Assembly (NCBI RefSeq): GCF_021018805.1
Contig: NC_086254.1
Span: forward strand, 25,853,300 to 25,917,299
Origin: Prinia subflava
Lineage: Eukaryota > Chordata > Aves > Passeriformes > Cisticolidae
Reading direction: 5' to 3'
Length of the DNA stretch: 64,000 bases
This document shows positions 30,301 to 44,944 of the stretch, piece by piece; within the stretch, counting starts at the first letter, position 1; the number at the start of each line of letters is the position of its first letter. The notes under the pieces were generated by a model. That model saw only the letters and a program-made list of their open reading frames with translations. It ran no database searches and was not told the origin of the DNA. The translations under genes were made by a program, and so were the position numbers.

Positions 30301-33300
30301 TGCCTGGCATTGGTGGTGTTCCCTGACTGGGATCACTCATTTGATTCCTTCCCTCCTGCTAATTCTTGTGGGATTTCAGTGGACTTCATAATTATTGTTT
30401 ATCCCAAATATTGTGTATTCTGTCAGGAAGTAAAAATGAGCTTTTAAAAATGAACTTCAGCTTCTCCTTTTTGTGACCATATCCTTGAAATATGGGACCA
30501 GATTCTGAAACTGTGAGGTCCAGAATTTTCTGGTGAAAACTGATCAATTCTCATTCACTTGACTCATATTAATTAGATTTATTTGACACTATAAAACCCC
30601 GCAGAAACAAAATGGTTAGTCTCAATCTTTGTGAGAGTTGGTAGCCTTCTTCTTTTGTAGTTGAAGTGTAATTACTCACATGGCACTTATTTTGCATAAT
30701 AAATGATAAAGATATGTAAATTAATAGATGCTCTGTAAGACAATGGAGGGAAGTCCAGCAGTGACCACCTCACAAACTTTGTTCTAATAAATAACTTAAT
30801 AGAAATTACACTCTAAAATGGGAGCTTCTGCAGAGAGAAGTTTCTACAAAGCTGGAGTCTAACGTGCTGAAAAGGGGGAATTGATGCTTTTCAAATGCAC
30901 TCCATTTTTATCTCTATTTTATTTGGATCTTTTAAGGTACAGCTCTATTTATGGAAACTTAGTGATATTCTAAAAATGGGATGTGTTCCTGCGCTATCTC
31001 AGATAAAAAGTGCCATGTTGGAAGATGAATGTCTAGGATCTCTCTAAGAGAAAACAAACAAACAATTGTTTTGTCTTTTGAGAACAACATTTCTTTGTCA
31101 CAAAGAGATTGAACTCTGTGGATCTTTTTAATCCCCATGAAGAATTTTGTGAATATTTGCAAGATGTCAAAAATAATTAGACAAAAGCAGTTTCCCCATC
31201 TCTGGTATAAATAGTACATACATTGTAGAGATCAAAGGACTTCACTTTCTCTCTTGTAAATCTAAAATGAAGGTTTCTTTGAAGAAAAAACTGAAAACAA
31301 TGGTAAAGAAAAAAAGAATGCATCACATTCTTCTATTAGAGTAACTATTGCTATTAAAACTGTGTCAGAAATAGGTCTGGCTTAAAGGCAGCTGATCTCC
31401 AACAGAATGAAGAGCTGAGCTCCTGAGTGCTGCTGTGCACTCAGAGTTGCTGATTTTTAGCAAATATTTAGAATCACTCAAGATCTGTCCACTGATTCAT
31501 TCGCTCAGAGTTAATGTCACACGATATTTTTTGAGATTATGCTTGCCAATATGAAGTATTTCAAAAGAAATAGAAATCATTAAAATGGCAGTTATTAAAA
31601 AAATTAAATCTGATATATTAACAAGGAGCATCTACCCTATGAAATAGCAAAAGGGGAACCTCTCTGTGCCCTCAGCTGACTCTGTGCCTGTGCTTGGTGC
31701 TGCTGTGTCTGCCCTTGGCCTGTCCTGCCACGTCCCCTCTGCTGGCACAGGCACAGCCTCCCCTCACACCACTCAGTCCTGCTCAGTTAAAAAAACAAAG
31801 AAAATCCAAGGGGAGGGAAAGGATCTGAAACCCGTTTTACACTCTCACTTTTTCTGCTTTCTCTCCTTATCTCTGCCCTGGTCTATCAGTTTGCATTCAG
31901 ATTTGCTACTTGAATTTACCAAAATGTGGTTTCTCCTCCCCAGGGCATGGCTGCTGACAAACCTGACAGAACTCTCAGAGTTCTGTTCTCACAGTCAAGA
32001 AACTGGGTGAGACCACTGGAAGAAATGATTAAGAAATACACATTTTGCAAAGAAAAACCTCTAACCAGACAAACTCAAACAATAACAACAAAGCATACCA
32101 AAGAAAATCAAGATGAGGTGAAAAATTATGAACAGACTCTTTTAGGGTAGTTGCATCTGTCACATTTAGTGCACATAGCAAGGGAAAAGAAAACCCACAC
32201 TTCTTTCTGCCCCTGATCCATGTTCATATTTGTGGGAATCAAGTGGAAGTAGTCCTCTGCTTAAAGTTAAGCCAGGTATAAACCTGAATGTTTGCAGGAA
32301 CTAGTCCTTGGACTTGACAGAATAAGCAGCTCTTCCTCCAGTACACTGAAGTTCTTAGTAATATTCATTATCAAAAATATCTTATGATAAAATATTGAAC
32401 TGCAGTGTCTTTCTGAAAACTCTGCCACTCACACTTCCATGATCGTGGTCACATCAGGCATTTTCTCTGTCTCCCATGTGAGGAAAACCTATCCTTGCTT
32501 TTAATGGAACATAATCTCTCATGTTCTGAGCACTTTGATGAGGTAAAGTGCAATTTAATTGCTAAGTATTGCTACAAAATAGAGAAGCTTCCAGCGCCTA
32601 CAGCACAAAATGCTAATTCAGACACCACCCATTTAAGCAACGTTAATTGTACACACATCTCTCAACTCATCTTCAGTACATGGGTGGAGAGATGTCAAAT
32701 CTGTCAAGGCAGTAATTTATTACTACATCTGCTCTACTTATTTTGTATTAACTCACCCATCACAGCCACCTTATCAAGACAGAACAGAATCAAAATATCC
32801 ACTGCTTCCCTTTTTATTATCAACAGCGAGTGAAGGGCCCTTTACAAGTTGTGGATGTTTGAGTGGCACAGGTCTAATGTTTCTGCTCTAAAATACAACC
32901 AAAGATAACAGAGATGAAGAGAAGAAGAGCAACACCAAATAAAAATTGCACAGATCTCTAAAGCTTCAATAAAAGACAAGCCAGAGGCTCCATTTTCCAG
33001 GAGAGGTGATGGAGGCACAAGGTGCTCTGGTGGTGGAGCTACCTGACAAACCACCAGGACCTCAAAGTTCTAACTCATCTTCTCTCCAATGTTCACTTCC
33101 CCCAAACCTTCAAATCCACTTGTATTTGAATATTTGAGTATTTGATCATTGTTCTTGCCTGCACAACTGGGACAGGAGGCTCCATTTTACCTCTGGCTAG
33201 AAAACACCCAATTCACAAGGAAGAGTGTAATCATGTTCCAGCAGTGAGACAAAGAAATGCCAATTTAATGACATAACAATGTCTTTAGAGCACAGCAGTA

Positions 33301-34541
33301 TTAAACAAAAGGACCACACTTGGCAAAGACACACAATGACACAGCAGCATTTACAAGCAGTTGTGGAAAATGCTGGCCAGGTGCAGGTGTGCTCATTTCA
33401 AGTCTATTTATCCACACCAGGTTGTGTCTCCTGCTGCTCTGCTGAATGTGGGTTTGGCTCAGGCAGGGCTGAGAAGGAGGACGATAAAAGCAATTATCAG
33501 GACTCTCACTACTGCCTTCAGCTCTGGCATCTTAATTTATCTCTACTTGGTGGCTTCTTAAATACTCATGTAGACACCAATTTCCCACCCTGGCACAATA
33601 TTAAAGCTGCGATAGTTGGTGTTTCCTAACCTCCATTTCCCTCTTGTTTTTACCTCCTTCTCCACCATTTCCTATTTCCATTTCAGTGAAATGCCCTTTC
33701 CATTGATGAATGACATTTAAATTTGGATTGAGGATGTGACCCTGCCCCTAGGAAGGCTTTGCTGACTCCTGCAGCATAAATACAAACAATCCTAAAGGAC
33801 AGGTCAGCAAGCAGATGGTTCTGCCCAGGAGAAAGGGAGAATGCACTGAATGATTGTGTCATCATTTGTTCCACTTCTCTTTCTCCTGAGGAACTCTTAT
33901 TCTTTTAAGTCAACTCTTATTTCTCCAGCAAGCAGAGGCTGCCAGGGTGTTCTATTCTTTGGATATAACACAGGATCAGAGAAGGTTTATTTTAGAGGCA
34001 GTCTGGCACTAATACTGAGAAAAACTTCTGGAATATCTTTCCTCTGTAATTATCTTTTAAACAGCCATGACTTTGTTTCATTTGAAACTTTGTATTAGTT
34101 TTACAGATGATATGACTATTGTTGATTCCATTATTGATTTATGCATTTTCACAGTGGAAAGTAGGCAGATATCGGAAGTAACTGGGGGGTTTCCTAGGCT
34201 TTATTTTGCTAATTTCAACATCTGACAAAAAATGTTTGTGCAATATCTGGTTTTGTTAAGGAGCAACGTTTTTTTCCCCTGAAATAAATGGACCAACTCT
34301 AATTATACATTTTTTATTAATGAGACACTTTTCTAGGTGTTCATCCTGCTGGCACTGTTTTGCATATCAGGCAGAGACAGCCCTGCACCTGTCTCACAGA
34401 GGAACATCAAGATCCATTATTCTTTTTGCTTTCTCACAGCACCCCAGGTCTGTAATGATGAATCAATTAATGAAACAATCCAGCTGAAAACGATGAACAT
34501 TTGCCTGTTATGGTCTCTGCAGCAACATCTGGCAGGACACT
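24376..34541. other. Intergenic sequence, no gene supported
   Basis: No coding or RNA gene recognised. The stretch 25910-26480 is richer in G+C and CpG than its surroundings. A 22-A run lies at 27660-27681. Short open frames here show no domain resemblance. Confidence 0.45.
27660..27681. repeat. Poly(A) run, 22 bases
   Basis: Uninterrupted A tract. The sequence upstream does not resemble a known SINE, LINE or processed gene copy, and no flanking target-site duplication was seen. Confidence 0.9.
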
Positions 34542-34786
34542 TGTCGTGGTTTAACCCACAGACAGCTGAGCACCACACAGCTCCCCCCTGCCTCATGGGA
34601 TGGGGAATTAGGGAAAAAAGGTAAAATTCATGGGTTGAGATGGAGACAGTTTAATGGGATGGAAAAGAAAGGGATAATAATAATAATAACTCAACCATCA
34701 GGGTGTTATCAACACTGTTCTCACCCCAAATCAAAATCACAGTTACTTGGAGGAAAAGTGACTCCATCCCAGCTGAAACCAGGACA
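34542..34786 (+). mobile_element. Solo LTR of an avian endogenous retrovirus, diverged
   Basis: A 245-bp segment starts TGTCGTGGTTTAACCCACAG and ends CCCAGCTGAAACCAGGACA, so it has TG...CA ends. Between them lie CTGAGCACCACACAG, GGGATGGGGAATTAGG and GGGTTGAGATGGAGACAG, a pattern I recognise from a widespread bird LTR family. Flanks ACACT (34537-34541) and ACATT (34787-34791) form a possible 5-bp target-site duplication with one change. There is no internal viral sequence and no coding capacity. The exact family name was not determined. Confidence 0.8.
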
Positions 34787-37700
34787 ACATTTTAACAAAA
34801 CAAGTCGCTATTTTTAAATTATTGCAGTAATTTATTTTTTAGTTAAAATCATGAGGAATTGAGTTGATGAGCAGGTGCTTTATTAAGCACTTGCCAACCA
34901 CCTGTAGCCTGGACAGGTATCAAAAAAATCACTAGAGACTTAGCAACTGCTTTTTGAAGTCACTTTAAATTAATAACAGCTTGATTTTTTTTTTTCCTTT
35001 CCTTTGCTTCACTGATTTTAATCACTTGTCACCAAGTTGTATATGTGTCACTGTTTTTTTTTCTGAACAGCTGAACTCCCTGTTTCAAGCAAACTGTTTG
35101 CAGGTACTTGCTGGAGAATTTGGGGCAGCAGCTTAACCTGATGTGCTCTGAGAGGTGACAACGCAGAGTTCCATGCCCCAGGAGCACACGAGAAAAGAAA
35201 CAAGTGCTAGGGAGAGATGCAGCTGCACCAGAAGGAAAATTGCTTGTTATTCATATGGATCAGTCTCAAGTGACTTCCCTGTCTGAATGAGTTTGCTGTC
35301 GCTGGGTTTTTTTTTTCCAGGCGCTTTGGAGTTTGTCTGCAGTGCTGAGGGAGCTGAGGGAGAGCAGCTCCAGCTCCTGGTTTGGTTCCCAGCTGGCACA
35401 GCCTGCCTGAGTGCTTTGGACTGGCATGGATTGACCTGAGGGGGGATTATGAACCAGAGTCTCATCAAGCACAACTCCCCAGCCTCTCCCACGGGCACAG
35501 AGCAGAGCAGACCCGGCCTGGCTCATCCCAGTGCAGCCGAGCTCCTTCCCAGGACCTTTGCTCAAAGTCAGAAGCAGCAGGAGCAGCCTCACCTGGCCTG
35601 ACATGTGAATTAAACCAGAATCTCCAAGCTTTATATGCCAGATCACATAATATTTTATCATACATTACACAGAGGGCACTGTTTTATAAACTCAAAGGTA
35701 ATACTTTTAAAGAGTGGCTACAAAATTCTAATTTTTTCCCACAGCAACACAGAGCACTGAGGGGTTTTACTTGTAGAAATTAAAATATATACAGCCCAGA
35801 AAGTGCTTTTCAAGAGCTACACCAACTTTCCAAGTATAGTATTTCTTGAGAAGGATGACATGATAAATAAGATGATAAATAGCATTACTAGAACAAACAT
35901 GGGGCAACACAAACATGCTTTGGAAGTGGATATTGGATTCTTGGCCCCTGGCAGCAGGAGAATGATACCTGTGGAGCTAGGGGCATAAATCTTCCAGGCA
36001 GCCACTGCCAGAGGCTTTGTCCTCCGTGCTGCCCATCTGCCTGAGGGAGTGCAGTCCCCTTTCCCAGCACAAGTTTTCAAGATATTTTTCCTGCACCATC
36101 CATTCGCTTGTAATTTTTTTCAACTGGTTGTTTTGTATCAACTCCCACTCCCCCACCATTAGTAACTCAATTTTTAAAAAATATTATCATTATTACTTTA
36201 AACAACCTGGTAATTCAGCTACACACAACATTCTTTAGGACTCTTTTTCACTGATGTCCTGTTTCTGGAGCTTGCCCTGCTCTGTAAGGTTATGGCAGTC
36301 CTGAATCCTGCACTTTTCACTGACACTACAGGGGATTTCCAGCCAAATCGTGGCTGTGTGAGGGAAGAAGGTGCTTTGTTAAGGCAGCAATTTCTAAAAC
36401 ATTTTGTTTCCATAGTGACATTACTGGTGTTCTCTATTAAACCTTTTAAAGGTGTCCTTTGGCTACTTGGGTAAGCAAAGAGAGAACTGGGAGTGTGTCA
36501 TGGTCACAATCTGTTCAGACTGGGGACATTCAGCCCCGCTGAATACATCAATTATGTAATTGGAGGGCATTAATCAGGACTCCTGAAGAGGTGGCTGTGT
36601 AAATGTTATGCAACGTCAAACTAATCAGAGAGTCAGAGATGAACTCACACCAGGGTGTCTGATCCTCCAGGGCACGCTGCCCTTCCAGTATGATTTCATC
36701 TCCCAGAAAGGATCTCTGGTGTGAAAACAAGCTCCCTGGATCCCTTCCAGTCCTCCCCTGCATGTCACACTCTCTGCAGAACAACTGTAATTTAGCCAAG
36801 TCTTTATGGACTTCAAACGTCTTCAGAAATCATCTTGATTTTTGCCAATGAAGGAAAAACCCTGAAATTACTTAACCATCTTGTGATTGCAGCCTTGGGA
36901 GCTGGCTTTGTTCTCATTATTCAGTCGATATCTTAGCTGAGAGACACAAAGACAAAATCCAGTTTTGTGCTTTGCTGGAGGTGGCAGCACAGCCCCTGTG
37001 TGTGATTAACTGGGAGCAGCCCCTCAGTGAGCCTGGCACCTTTAAACTGCACAGCAGAGTGGGAGGGCACAGGACTCGTCAGCGTGAGAGCAGGATGGAA
37101 TGAGGTTTGGACTGTAATTAACACAGATCATTTAATTGTTAGGGCCTATCACTGGAATTTCTAAAGATAGGGACAGTAATGGCACGAATAATTAAATGGT
37201 GCTTTCTGCAATGTCTTCTACCAGCAAGTATCAGTTACTGTAGAAATAATTATTTAAATATATTTCACATGAACCTCAGTGAAAGCAGGGAAAGTGTTCA
37301 AGACCTTCAGCTCTTCAGGGAAACAGAGCTCTTTATCCATTTCAATTCTAAATAACTAAGTGCCTTCACGGGCATAATCAAATTCCTACCACAGTTTTAT
37401 ATAAGCCATGTCCTCTGAATACTTCTAATGTTAGGTAAACTCTCACTAGTTAGTAACACATTTGAAGTTACTATTAAAAAAAAATAGCCATCTTCCTAAT
37501 TTGACCATTTTAGAGTAACATTTAGTGATATCTCTATTTGCTGTCCTCCCATGAATAGTTAGCGTATGTTGGAGTTAATAGAAACATTGCATCATCTTTT
37601 ATGAGTGCATCAACTCATCTTCAATTAAGTTTAGATTGTCTAATAAAGCCCTGTGACATTTTAGCGTCCATTTTATTTCCCAGTAAAAGCCTCCTCTGAA

Positions 37701-39109
37701 TGTTATTGCCATAAGAATCCTGGTAATGAGGAAAGATAAACCATTGCATTTGAGGCTGGGCAGATGAATATGTCAGCAGAAAACCCAGCAGTGATAGATG
37801 AACGTACAGTGAGTGAGGCAGCTGAGGTGAGGAACTCTCTGAATGAGAGTTCAGCCAAAACTGCACCATCCAGGGAGCTCCAGAATTGTTTAATAATAAC
37901 GGAGAGGATTCCATGGAGTTGGCACTTTTAGCTTTGTGCTGCTCCTAATCTCTGGAGAAGTGCTTACACATACGAGAGACAAAGACAATGAAGGACAAAA
38001 AAATTGCTGAATAAAGACCCAAAATCCTCCTGGCAATTTGATAACTGTTCTTTCCACACCTTTGGTTGGAGGAAATGGCTAAGGCACTTAGAGCTTGAGC
38101 TGGATTCCCACAAACTTGGAAGTTTGTTGTTGTCCAATATCTCATTTCTTGGAAAGTCCCACCACAACCTACCAGATCCAACCCACCTTGAACTGAAGGT
38201 CCACTGAAGACTACAACTTTGGATTCCTGTCCAACTGAGTAAAAACTGTGTTTATTGTGTTTCCTTTCCCCAAACAGAGCACTGCACGGGAGGGGATAAA
38301 CCCAGTGTTCCAGTCAATCCTAGGCCTTGTTGAAAGCATTGCCAAAATTGCTAATTAATGCTTGTGCAAACAAAATTGTATTTCTGGATATGGATATCTC
38401 ACATGGCAAGGCTCCAAATTTCCCTGAGGATATTTTGACTGAAAGCACAGAGTGCTCTAACAGTCCATTCCTCAGCACTCTTCACTTCCCAATTAAAAAA
38501 TTCTCCCTCTTTGCTGTAAAATTTACATTACTCTACCTTTTCCTGAATGTCATGCATTATTTATTTAATTTAAAACCCTTGTCTTCAAAAAGAAAAGGAT
38601 AAGAGATGAGGCAACCAGAGTTCTGGAAAGGTTGATGGACAAGGATGGATTGCAGCCAAAACCTGATTGAAGAAAAAGTGTCAATTCTCCATTTAAAACT
38701 GAAAGCAACTTTGCAGCTGAGGATTCATCTTCAAACACAGGCCTGGTTCTTTAATGAAAAAGAGAGCAAAACACATTTAAAGAACTGTCCTGAGAGACTT
38801 TCAAACAGTTTGAATTTGTCACATAGCCCAGGTTAACAAATGTTATGGACGAACCTTTTGTTAGAAGACAGGACATGTGTAAAATCCTCCATGATTTGGG
38901 GTTTTTGAAAATCTCTGAGATGGTTGAAGAAGCAATTTCAGATATAAAAGATCCTCCTGGCCCTCACCCAGTGGCATTTATGTTTTTTTGAGCTTGGAGG
39001 GAGGGAAAGAAAGGATAACTCATTACAAACACTGCAGGATCAGCTTTACTGTGGCACATTCATTTAGGTCTCAGTTGAAATAAAGAAATCATGTTGGAAT
39101 TCTGCATGC

Positions 39110-39126
39110 AAAAAAAAAAAAAAAAA
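39110..39126. repeat. Poly(A) run followed by GA-rich bases
   Basis: Seventeen A's followed by GAAAAAAGAAAAAG. Simple-sequence tract with no element recognised upstream. Confidence 0.85.
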
Positions 39127-42100
39127 GAAAAAAGAAAAAGCAGATATGTCACCTTCGTTTTTCAAATACCTGAAAACTCCATGGAGAAGAGTAAGACAAC
39201 TCTAAATGTATCAGCATAAGAGTAGGTAGAGGAAACAAAACAACAGCACAATGAATTTGATCCTTAAGGGTTTTTTTTTTGAGAAAGTTTTTCTACCACA
39301 TAATTTCTGATCATTTGTGGCTCCTCTTGAGATCCTTTTCCACTTGACTTAAATTTCAAAAAGATGGAAAGAAGTTGCTGTAATTAAACTTCCCCAATCC
39401 TCTCTCTCTGCTTTTCCATAATATGGCACAAATAAAACTTCATTGGGCACTGTTCTTGGATGCCTTCATGTGCCTTCAAAAATGAAATCACACCCCAAAA
39501 TTTGGAGGAAAGTAACGTTCCCAAGCAGTCTTTAAATGGGAATGGAACGTAATTTAAAAATAGCTATTACTTGACTGAAATGATGTGCTATTATGTACTC
39601 TTGCAGGTAATTCAATATATTTAATTTAATAAAGCATAATAGGTGTCTGAATCAGATATGCAATTTAATAATATTTGTTAACAAAAGTGTTTACAAGGTG
39701 TAGCCGTGTAGAGGTAAGACATATTAGCCCTAAAATTAATAGACTGTCCCTTCCCTTTGCTTTATTCAATACAAGATGACAAAGAGAGTCTTCCTTTGGT
39801 TCTTAATCTGAAATACTCTGTTATTCAACTTGCAATAATGTATCCAAATGATTTTTACACAACAAAGAGTTGCATAAGCCCAGCACTAATATTTAACAGT
39901 GATGGATATAAACAACCCGTCCATATTTCATCCTCTTGCAATATTTATTCAGCAGAAAAGAGATGCGGGGTGGGAAATGAACTTTACAAAGTAATTACTT
40001 TGGATCTTGACAAAATCTATTCACAGCCCTTCAGGTGAACGTCAGCTTGATGGGTGCACTGTGGTTTGCCACAGCTACGTGTCCTGCTTAATGGAAATGG
40101 GATGTAACCTAAACACAACAGCTGGGCCAGGGAGGAACAGAGAATATTTAGAAAAAATGTACCTAATACTAGGTGAGAAATGCAGGAATTAAAAAGGCAG
40201 TGGATGGTAGGACTGGGTCCCACACCACAGCAGTCTCCACAGCCTGCATTTAGCCCCACTGTTTCAAAAGGACTGTTTGTAGGCTTGTATATAACCAATA
40301 TTTTCTATATTCAAATATTTTGAAAGACAACTTGGAGAAATCCTCTGGAATTATAGATATAATATTTTTATAAACAATAAGGAAACAACATCACTATGAA
40401 TATCTCCCAAACCCCTTCACAGAACAAGAAAGAAGAATTGCAGTTGATACTCAGAGTATGATCATCTCTGCTTGGGAGAGACCTGTGGGAGCTCAGACCT
40501 TGCTGTGAGGTCCCACCCCCAGAGCCATCACAACTGAAGATTTGTTATCAGAAAAACATAAAAAATTTCTTTATCAGAAAAAGATTCTCTTGGAGGTGAT
40601 GAGGCACCAAATCCACCCCCAAACCTCCCAGGACACAGCACTGGACACTCACTTTCCATTTGAAGCCACACGTGTGGCTCTGCTGGTGACAACAAAGAGT
40701 CCCACAAACCACGGCAAGGTGGCTGCATTCTGCATTTCTTAGTGTAAAAGTCTTTATAAAAGATATAAAAGCACATTTGGATCACCCAGAATGAAAGACA
40801 TTCTGTAAATGTGATTATAAATGGATGCTGCTGAATTTGAATAAAATTTACAGTGAACAACAACAAACTTTACATCTCTTTCATACATGCAAAGAAAACT
40901 GAGCATAATGGAACATTCCGAGGGGAATAATCAGTGTCAAACAGCACCATAAGAAAATGAAAGCTCCATATTACAGCAAGCAGCTCCAGAGAAGATGGTA
41001 GGAAATGTTTTATATTCATATTTCCCTTATTATACTTTAAGCACACGAAAAAAGTAAATTGTTTTACAGCGGTACACTTAGTATGGAAGTTGTTTGACTA
41101 CTTGAGTGATTTTATCTTCTCATTTCTTCACAGATAAGCAGCAATAAAGAAAAATGGTCAATAAAACATTACTTCTTAATTTTTTGCATATTGCTCCTAC
41201 TCTAGGTTTCATTCTCACTGTTTCTAAATAAAAATCTTATTTAATGATCTCTGTTATTGGTTGTTATGTGAGGAAACAGAGCTGAGAATTTGAGAATGAG
41301 GAGTCTTCCAGATGGAGCTTGCACATTAACATTTAATATTTATGACATGGAAAGGCCACCATGAAAAACTTTTTACCAGCTGAACGAAAAGTAAATTTAG
41401 AAATTAGGACTGGCTGATGCTCAGTTCCTGCTGTGGATGTTACAGCCTGGAAAGTGATGAGTAAAATTTGGCTTTCAAGGAAACTAAAAGAGAATCCCAC
41501 GTGGGGTAAAAATTTTGGTGAAAATACTTTTTAACAATCTGTGCTGTGCTGGGGTAGGGACATTTTGGGGAGTTCCAGCATTATCACACGAGTTGCTGTG
41601 TGAGTGTGGAAAAACCACCCGTGTCCAAGGAGTCTGAACCTAAACAAAGGCTGGGTTTGCCTTTGCCTCTCCCTTCCCTCCACTCTCTCTTGATATTTGC
41701 TTTTCTTGTGCAGCCACGTGAATGTTGTAACATTTACTTTGAGCTGGTTGGGAAAAAAAGAAGGACAGCTTACAAACTTAGACTCTGGTCTAAATCTCCA
41801 GCTCCTATTTCCATTCTCAGCTACATCTTTCCCTCCAGTTTATTTGTTTTTCTGTGTTTAATTTAGTTCTAGCTTTGCTAAAGTGAGATCTTGGAAGAGA
41901 AGAAAATGTGATTGTTTTATAGGTAACTTCCTAAAAGTCCTTCAGTTTGTAAGAGATCTGGAATAAGATTTTCAGCTCACAGTTTTATGACTCTCAACTT
42001 ATTTTATGACAAACCAGGCCAGCTTGATAATCTGCCTTTCTCTGTTTGCTGGCTCAGAAATGTGCATTTTTCCACGCAATGTTCTCTCAAACCTGGTATT

Positions 42101-44915
42101 AAAAAGGAAGGACAGAGATGTTTTGCCTTTCAGCGAGTTTCAGAACTCCTCAAACAAGAAGGTAGAGATTTCCCTACAGAGCCACTTTTTCAGAAGATCA
42201 ACACTTTGAAGGATAAAGAGGTTTTCTCTCTGCTGGGGACAGAAGAGCCTTGCAGGTAGGAGCTGCCACGTGTCTCTGATCAATCAGAGCCCCAAACCAG
42301 TGCCACTTTAACCCCCCTCTGGTCACCTCGCTGTCTCTGCTTTGTTCCAGTACCATCAAAATGACAATATGGCCATGAGGACATGCAGTCCTCTAATCGA
42401 GGTGATTGTGGTTATTACCATTTTCATGATCTACACCAAAGGCCGTGAATTTCTGATCACCTGGTTAAAAGAAACTGTCTGGGAGCAAATGTTATATCAT
42501 GAAGCTATTGTAGTAAATACAGATATCCTGTTAATGCCATCATTTCTGCTATTTAGACAGCCCTAGAAAACAGCTTGTCGTTGTAATGGGCTACCTTGAG
42601 TGCTCAATAGAGGAATTTTCAGAAATCAATCACATCTAGACCTAATTGATATTCTTGTCATACTTTGTACCTGAAATAATGAACTGAACAAAACTATTCA
42701 GAATTGGCTTCAAAATTATACAGCAAATTAATCAATAACTTGATTGCAGCCCTCTTTTCCACAGCGATGTTGCACTGACATTTTCAGGTTATAATAAATG
42801 CCATTAGCTCTGAGTACACAAAAAACATCACTTTTGGCATTGACAATTCTTTAGTGGCCTGAGTGTTAGAGCCCAGGATCAGCTCAGGATCAATACAGCA
42901 GCAAACATTAGTCAGTTAATATTGAGAACAAACTGCTACAAAATTCAAAAATGAAGCAACCTCTTTTGAGGGTAATTCATGCTTTTCAAAAGATGAAAAA
43001 CACTAGCAAAGTACAGAAGAAAATAGTAAATATTAAGCTGCTCCTCTGTGCAGCTCAGTCTAAGGCTGTCTGTAGTCTCACAGGTCACCTGCTCCCATTT
43101 TCCTGCCCACACTCCCATTTCTCATCATTCCAGCATCCTCTTGACATGGTGCTTATCCCCTTCTAGTCCCATTTTCAGTGTCCTGCCCCACGCTCATCTC
43201 TGGAGACAGAGCAGAGACTAAAGCACTGAAAATCTGGACTCAGGTAGTCTTGAAGAAACATTCATAAGTGGAAATAAAACTTTTTTTTTTTCTTCCCAAG
43301 TATTCTATGTTAACAACAACAACAAAAGTTTCATTTAGGCTCAATTCAAGCAGAATTTATTTTTCCTTCAGTTTGGTAGCTTAACCAAAAAAAAATCAAT
43401 TATTCAGAGAGCCCTAAGAGCCTTACTGAAGCCACCAGGGACCAGTGCTCCACTAACGATTTTTTTTTGTGAGTTATTTTGGTTTAATAGTAAAAAAGGC
43501 TGCATCTGAGCTGAGCCAAGAGCCTTTTGTAATGTTTGTGTGTCAGCATTACACAGCCTTTATTTTCCCCTCTCTAAAGCCGGGCTGTTTGAAGCCTAAC
43601 ACTGTGATCATTTATTTACACACAGCCCAGGAGGAAGCAGTTGGGCTTGGTGAATATTCTGCTTTTTTTCACAGATTTCTGCAGAGCCTGTCCCTGCCTG
43701 GCAGCTCCCACATCAGATAAATCCTCTGAGCTTGTTGTGCACAAAAGGATCTCGTTCCCACCATGACATTATCACTTTGTAATGGACTAATTTTCATTTT
43801 CATCTACTCATGGGTGATCTGTTGGAATACAATTGTCAGGCCCTTCTGGGCTTTTCCAGAGCTGTCACAGGAGCACTCCACAAGTACCAGATCAGTGTTT
43901 TCATGCAAACCACGGGAGCAAAATGGATATTGGAGGAGAAATAATGCACATGTACCTCCCAATGGGAAATAAAAGGGATCCCTTTCTAAGAAACAGGATC
44001 ATTTGCAGATAAGAAGCTGTAATGAAACACTCATAGAAGATATATGACCAATATTTAATCCAGTATATGCTGAAACCTATCAACCTAACCTGAAACCAGG
44101 TTGACAAATATATTTTTATTTTCTCTTCAACCTTTCCAAATGCAACTTCAGCAGGTTCTCTTACAAAACATTGCCTTTTGAACTTCTCCCTCCATGAGTG
44201 TGCAGGCATGTTTGGAGTGGCCAGTGTATTTTGAGAGAGATCCCAGACAAAAATTAAAGAATTTCTTCCTCTGCAGCAGGGACTCTACAAAAGCAGCTGT
44301 GATAATTGAGATTGTAAGGCAAATTTAAACCAGCTCCATGCACTGATCTATTCCTTTACATTACATGTATAAAGCCCAGAAAACAAGGATTTGAGCAGGA
44401 AGTTAAACATCTGTGCCTGACAAAATAGTTTTAAAAGCTTGTGTTGTAGGTTAGTGCCTCAACACAGACCTTATTGCAGTGCCATTGGTAAGATCAGCCT
44501 GGATCTTTTATCCAGTGTACTTGTGGTATTTCCAAATACAAAACCTGTTGTAGCTGATGCTTGTAATTTGCTGATAAATGCAAATTACAGGCAAGCTGTC
44601 AGAGCAGAGCCCTGGGCACTGTCAGGGTGCTGAGGGTGTGCGTGCTCCTTTGGTTTGGAAGAAGGGAACAATTGTGTGAGGGATTTATTCCCTTTAGATC
44701 CTACAGCCAATCCAGCATTAACTGATATTCTATCAGCTGTTCCAGGAGTGCACCTCACTGGTGGAAACAATGCAAATTTTAATCCCAAATCTGGAGTACT
44801 GAGTAAATCCTCTGAAGAAGATTGTGAACTCCCTTTTCTCCTGGTGCAGCTCAGGGAATTTGTCTGGATAACCTCCTGCCACTGAGACCACAGAGAGAAT
44901 AGAATATTTTACATT

Positions 44916-44944
44916 AAAAAAAAAAAACCAAACCCAAACCAAAC
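44916..44944. repeat. Short A-rich / AAACC simple repeat
   Basis: A run of A followed by CCAAACCCAAACCAAAC. It resembles in composition the much longer A/C tract at 60586-60748. Confidence 0.8.

Noticed and set aside
35382..35783. 133-codon open frame in a GC-rich patch
   Set aside because: No recognisable domain, no flanking exons, and an overlapping frame of similar length exists on the other strand.
37127..37202. Inverted repeat ATCATTTAATT / AATTAAATGGT as a small DNA transposon
   Set aside because: Arms are only 11 bp with a mismatch in AT-rich DNA, and no target-site duplication was seen.
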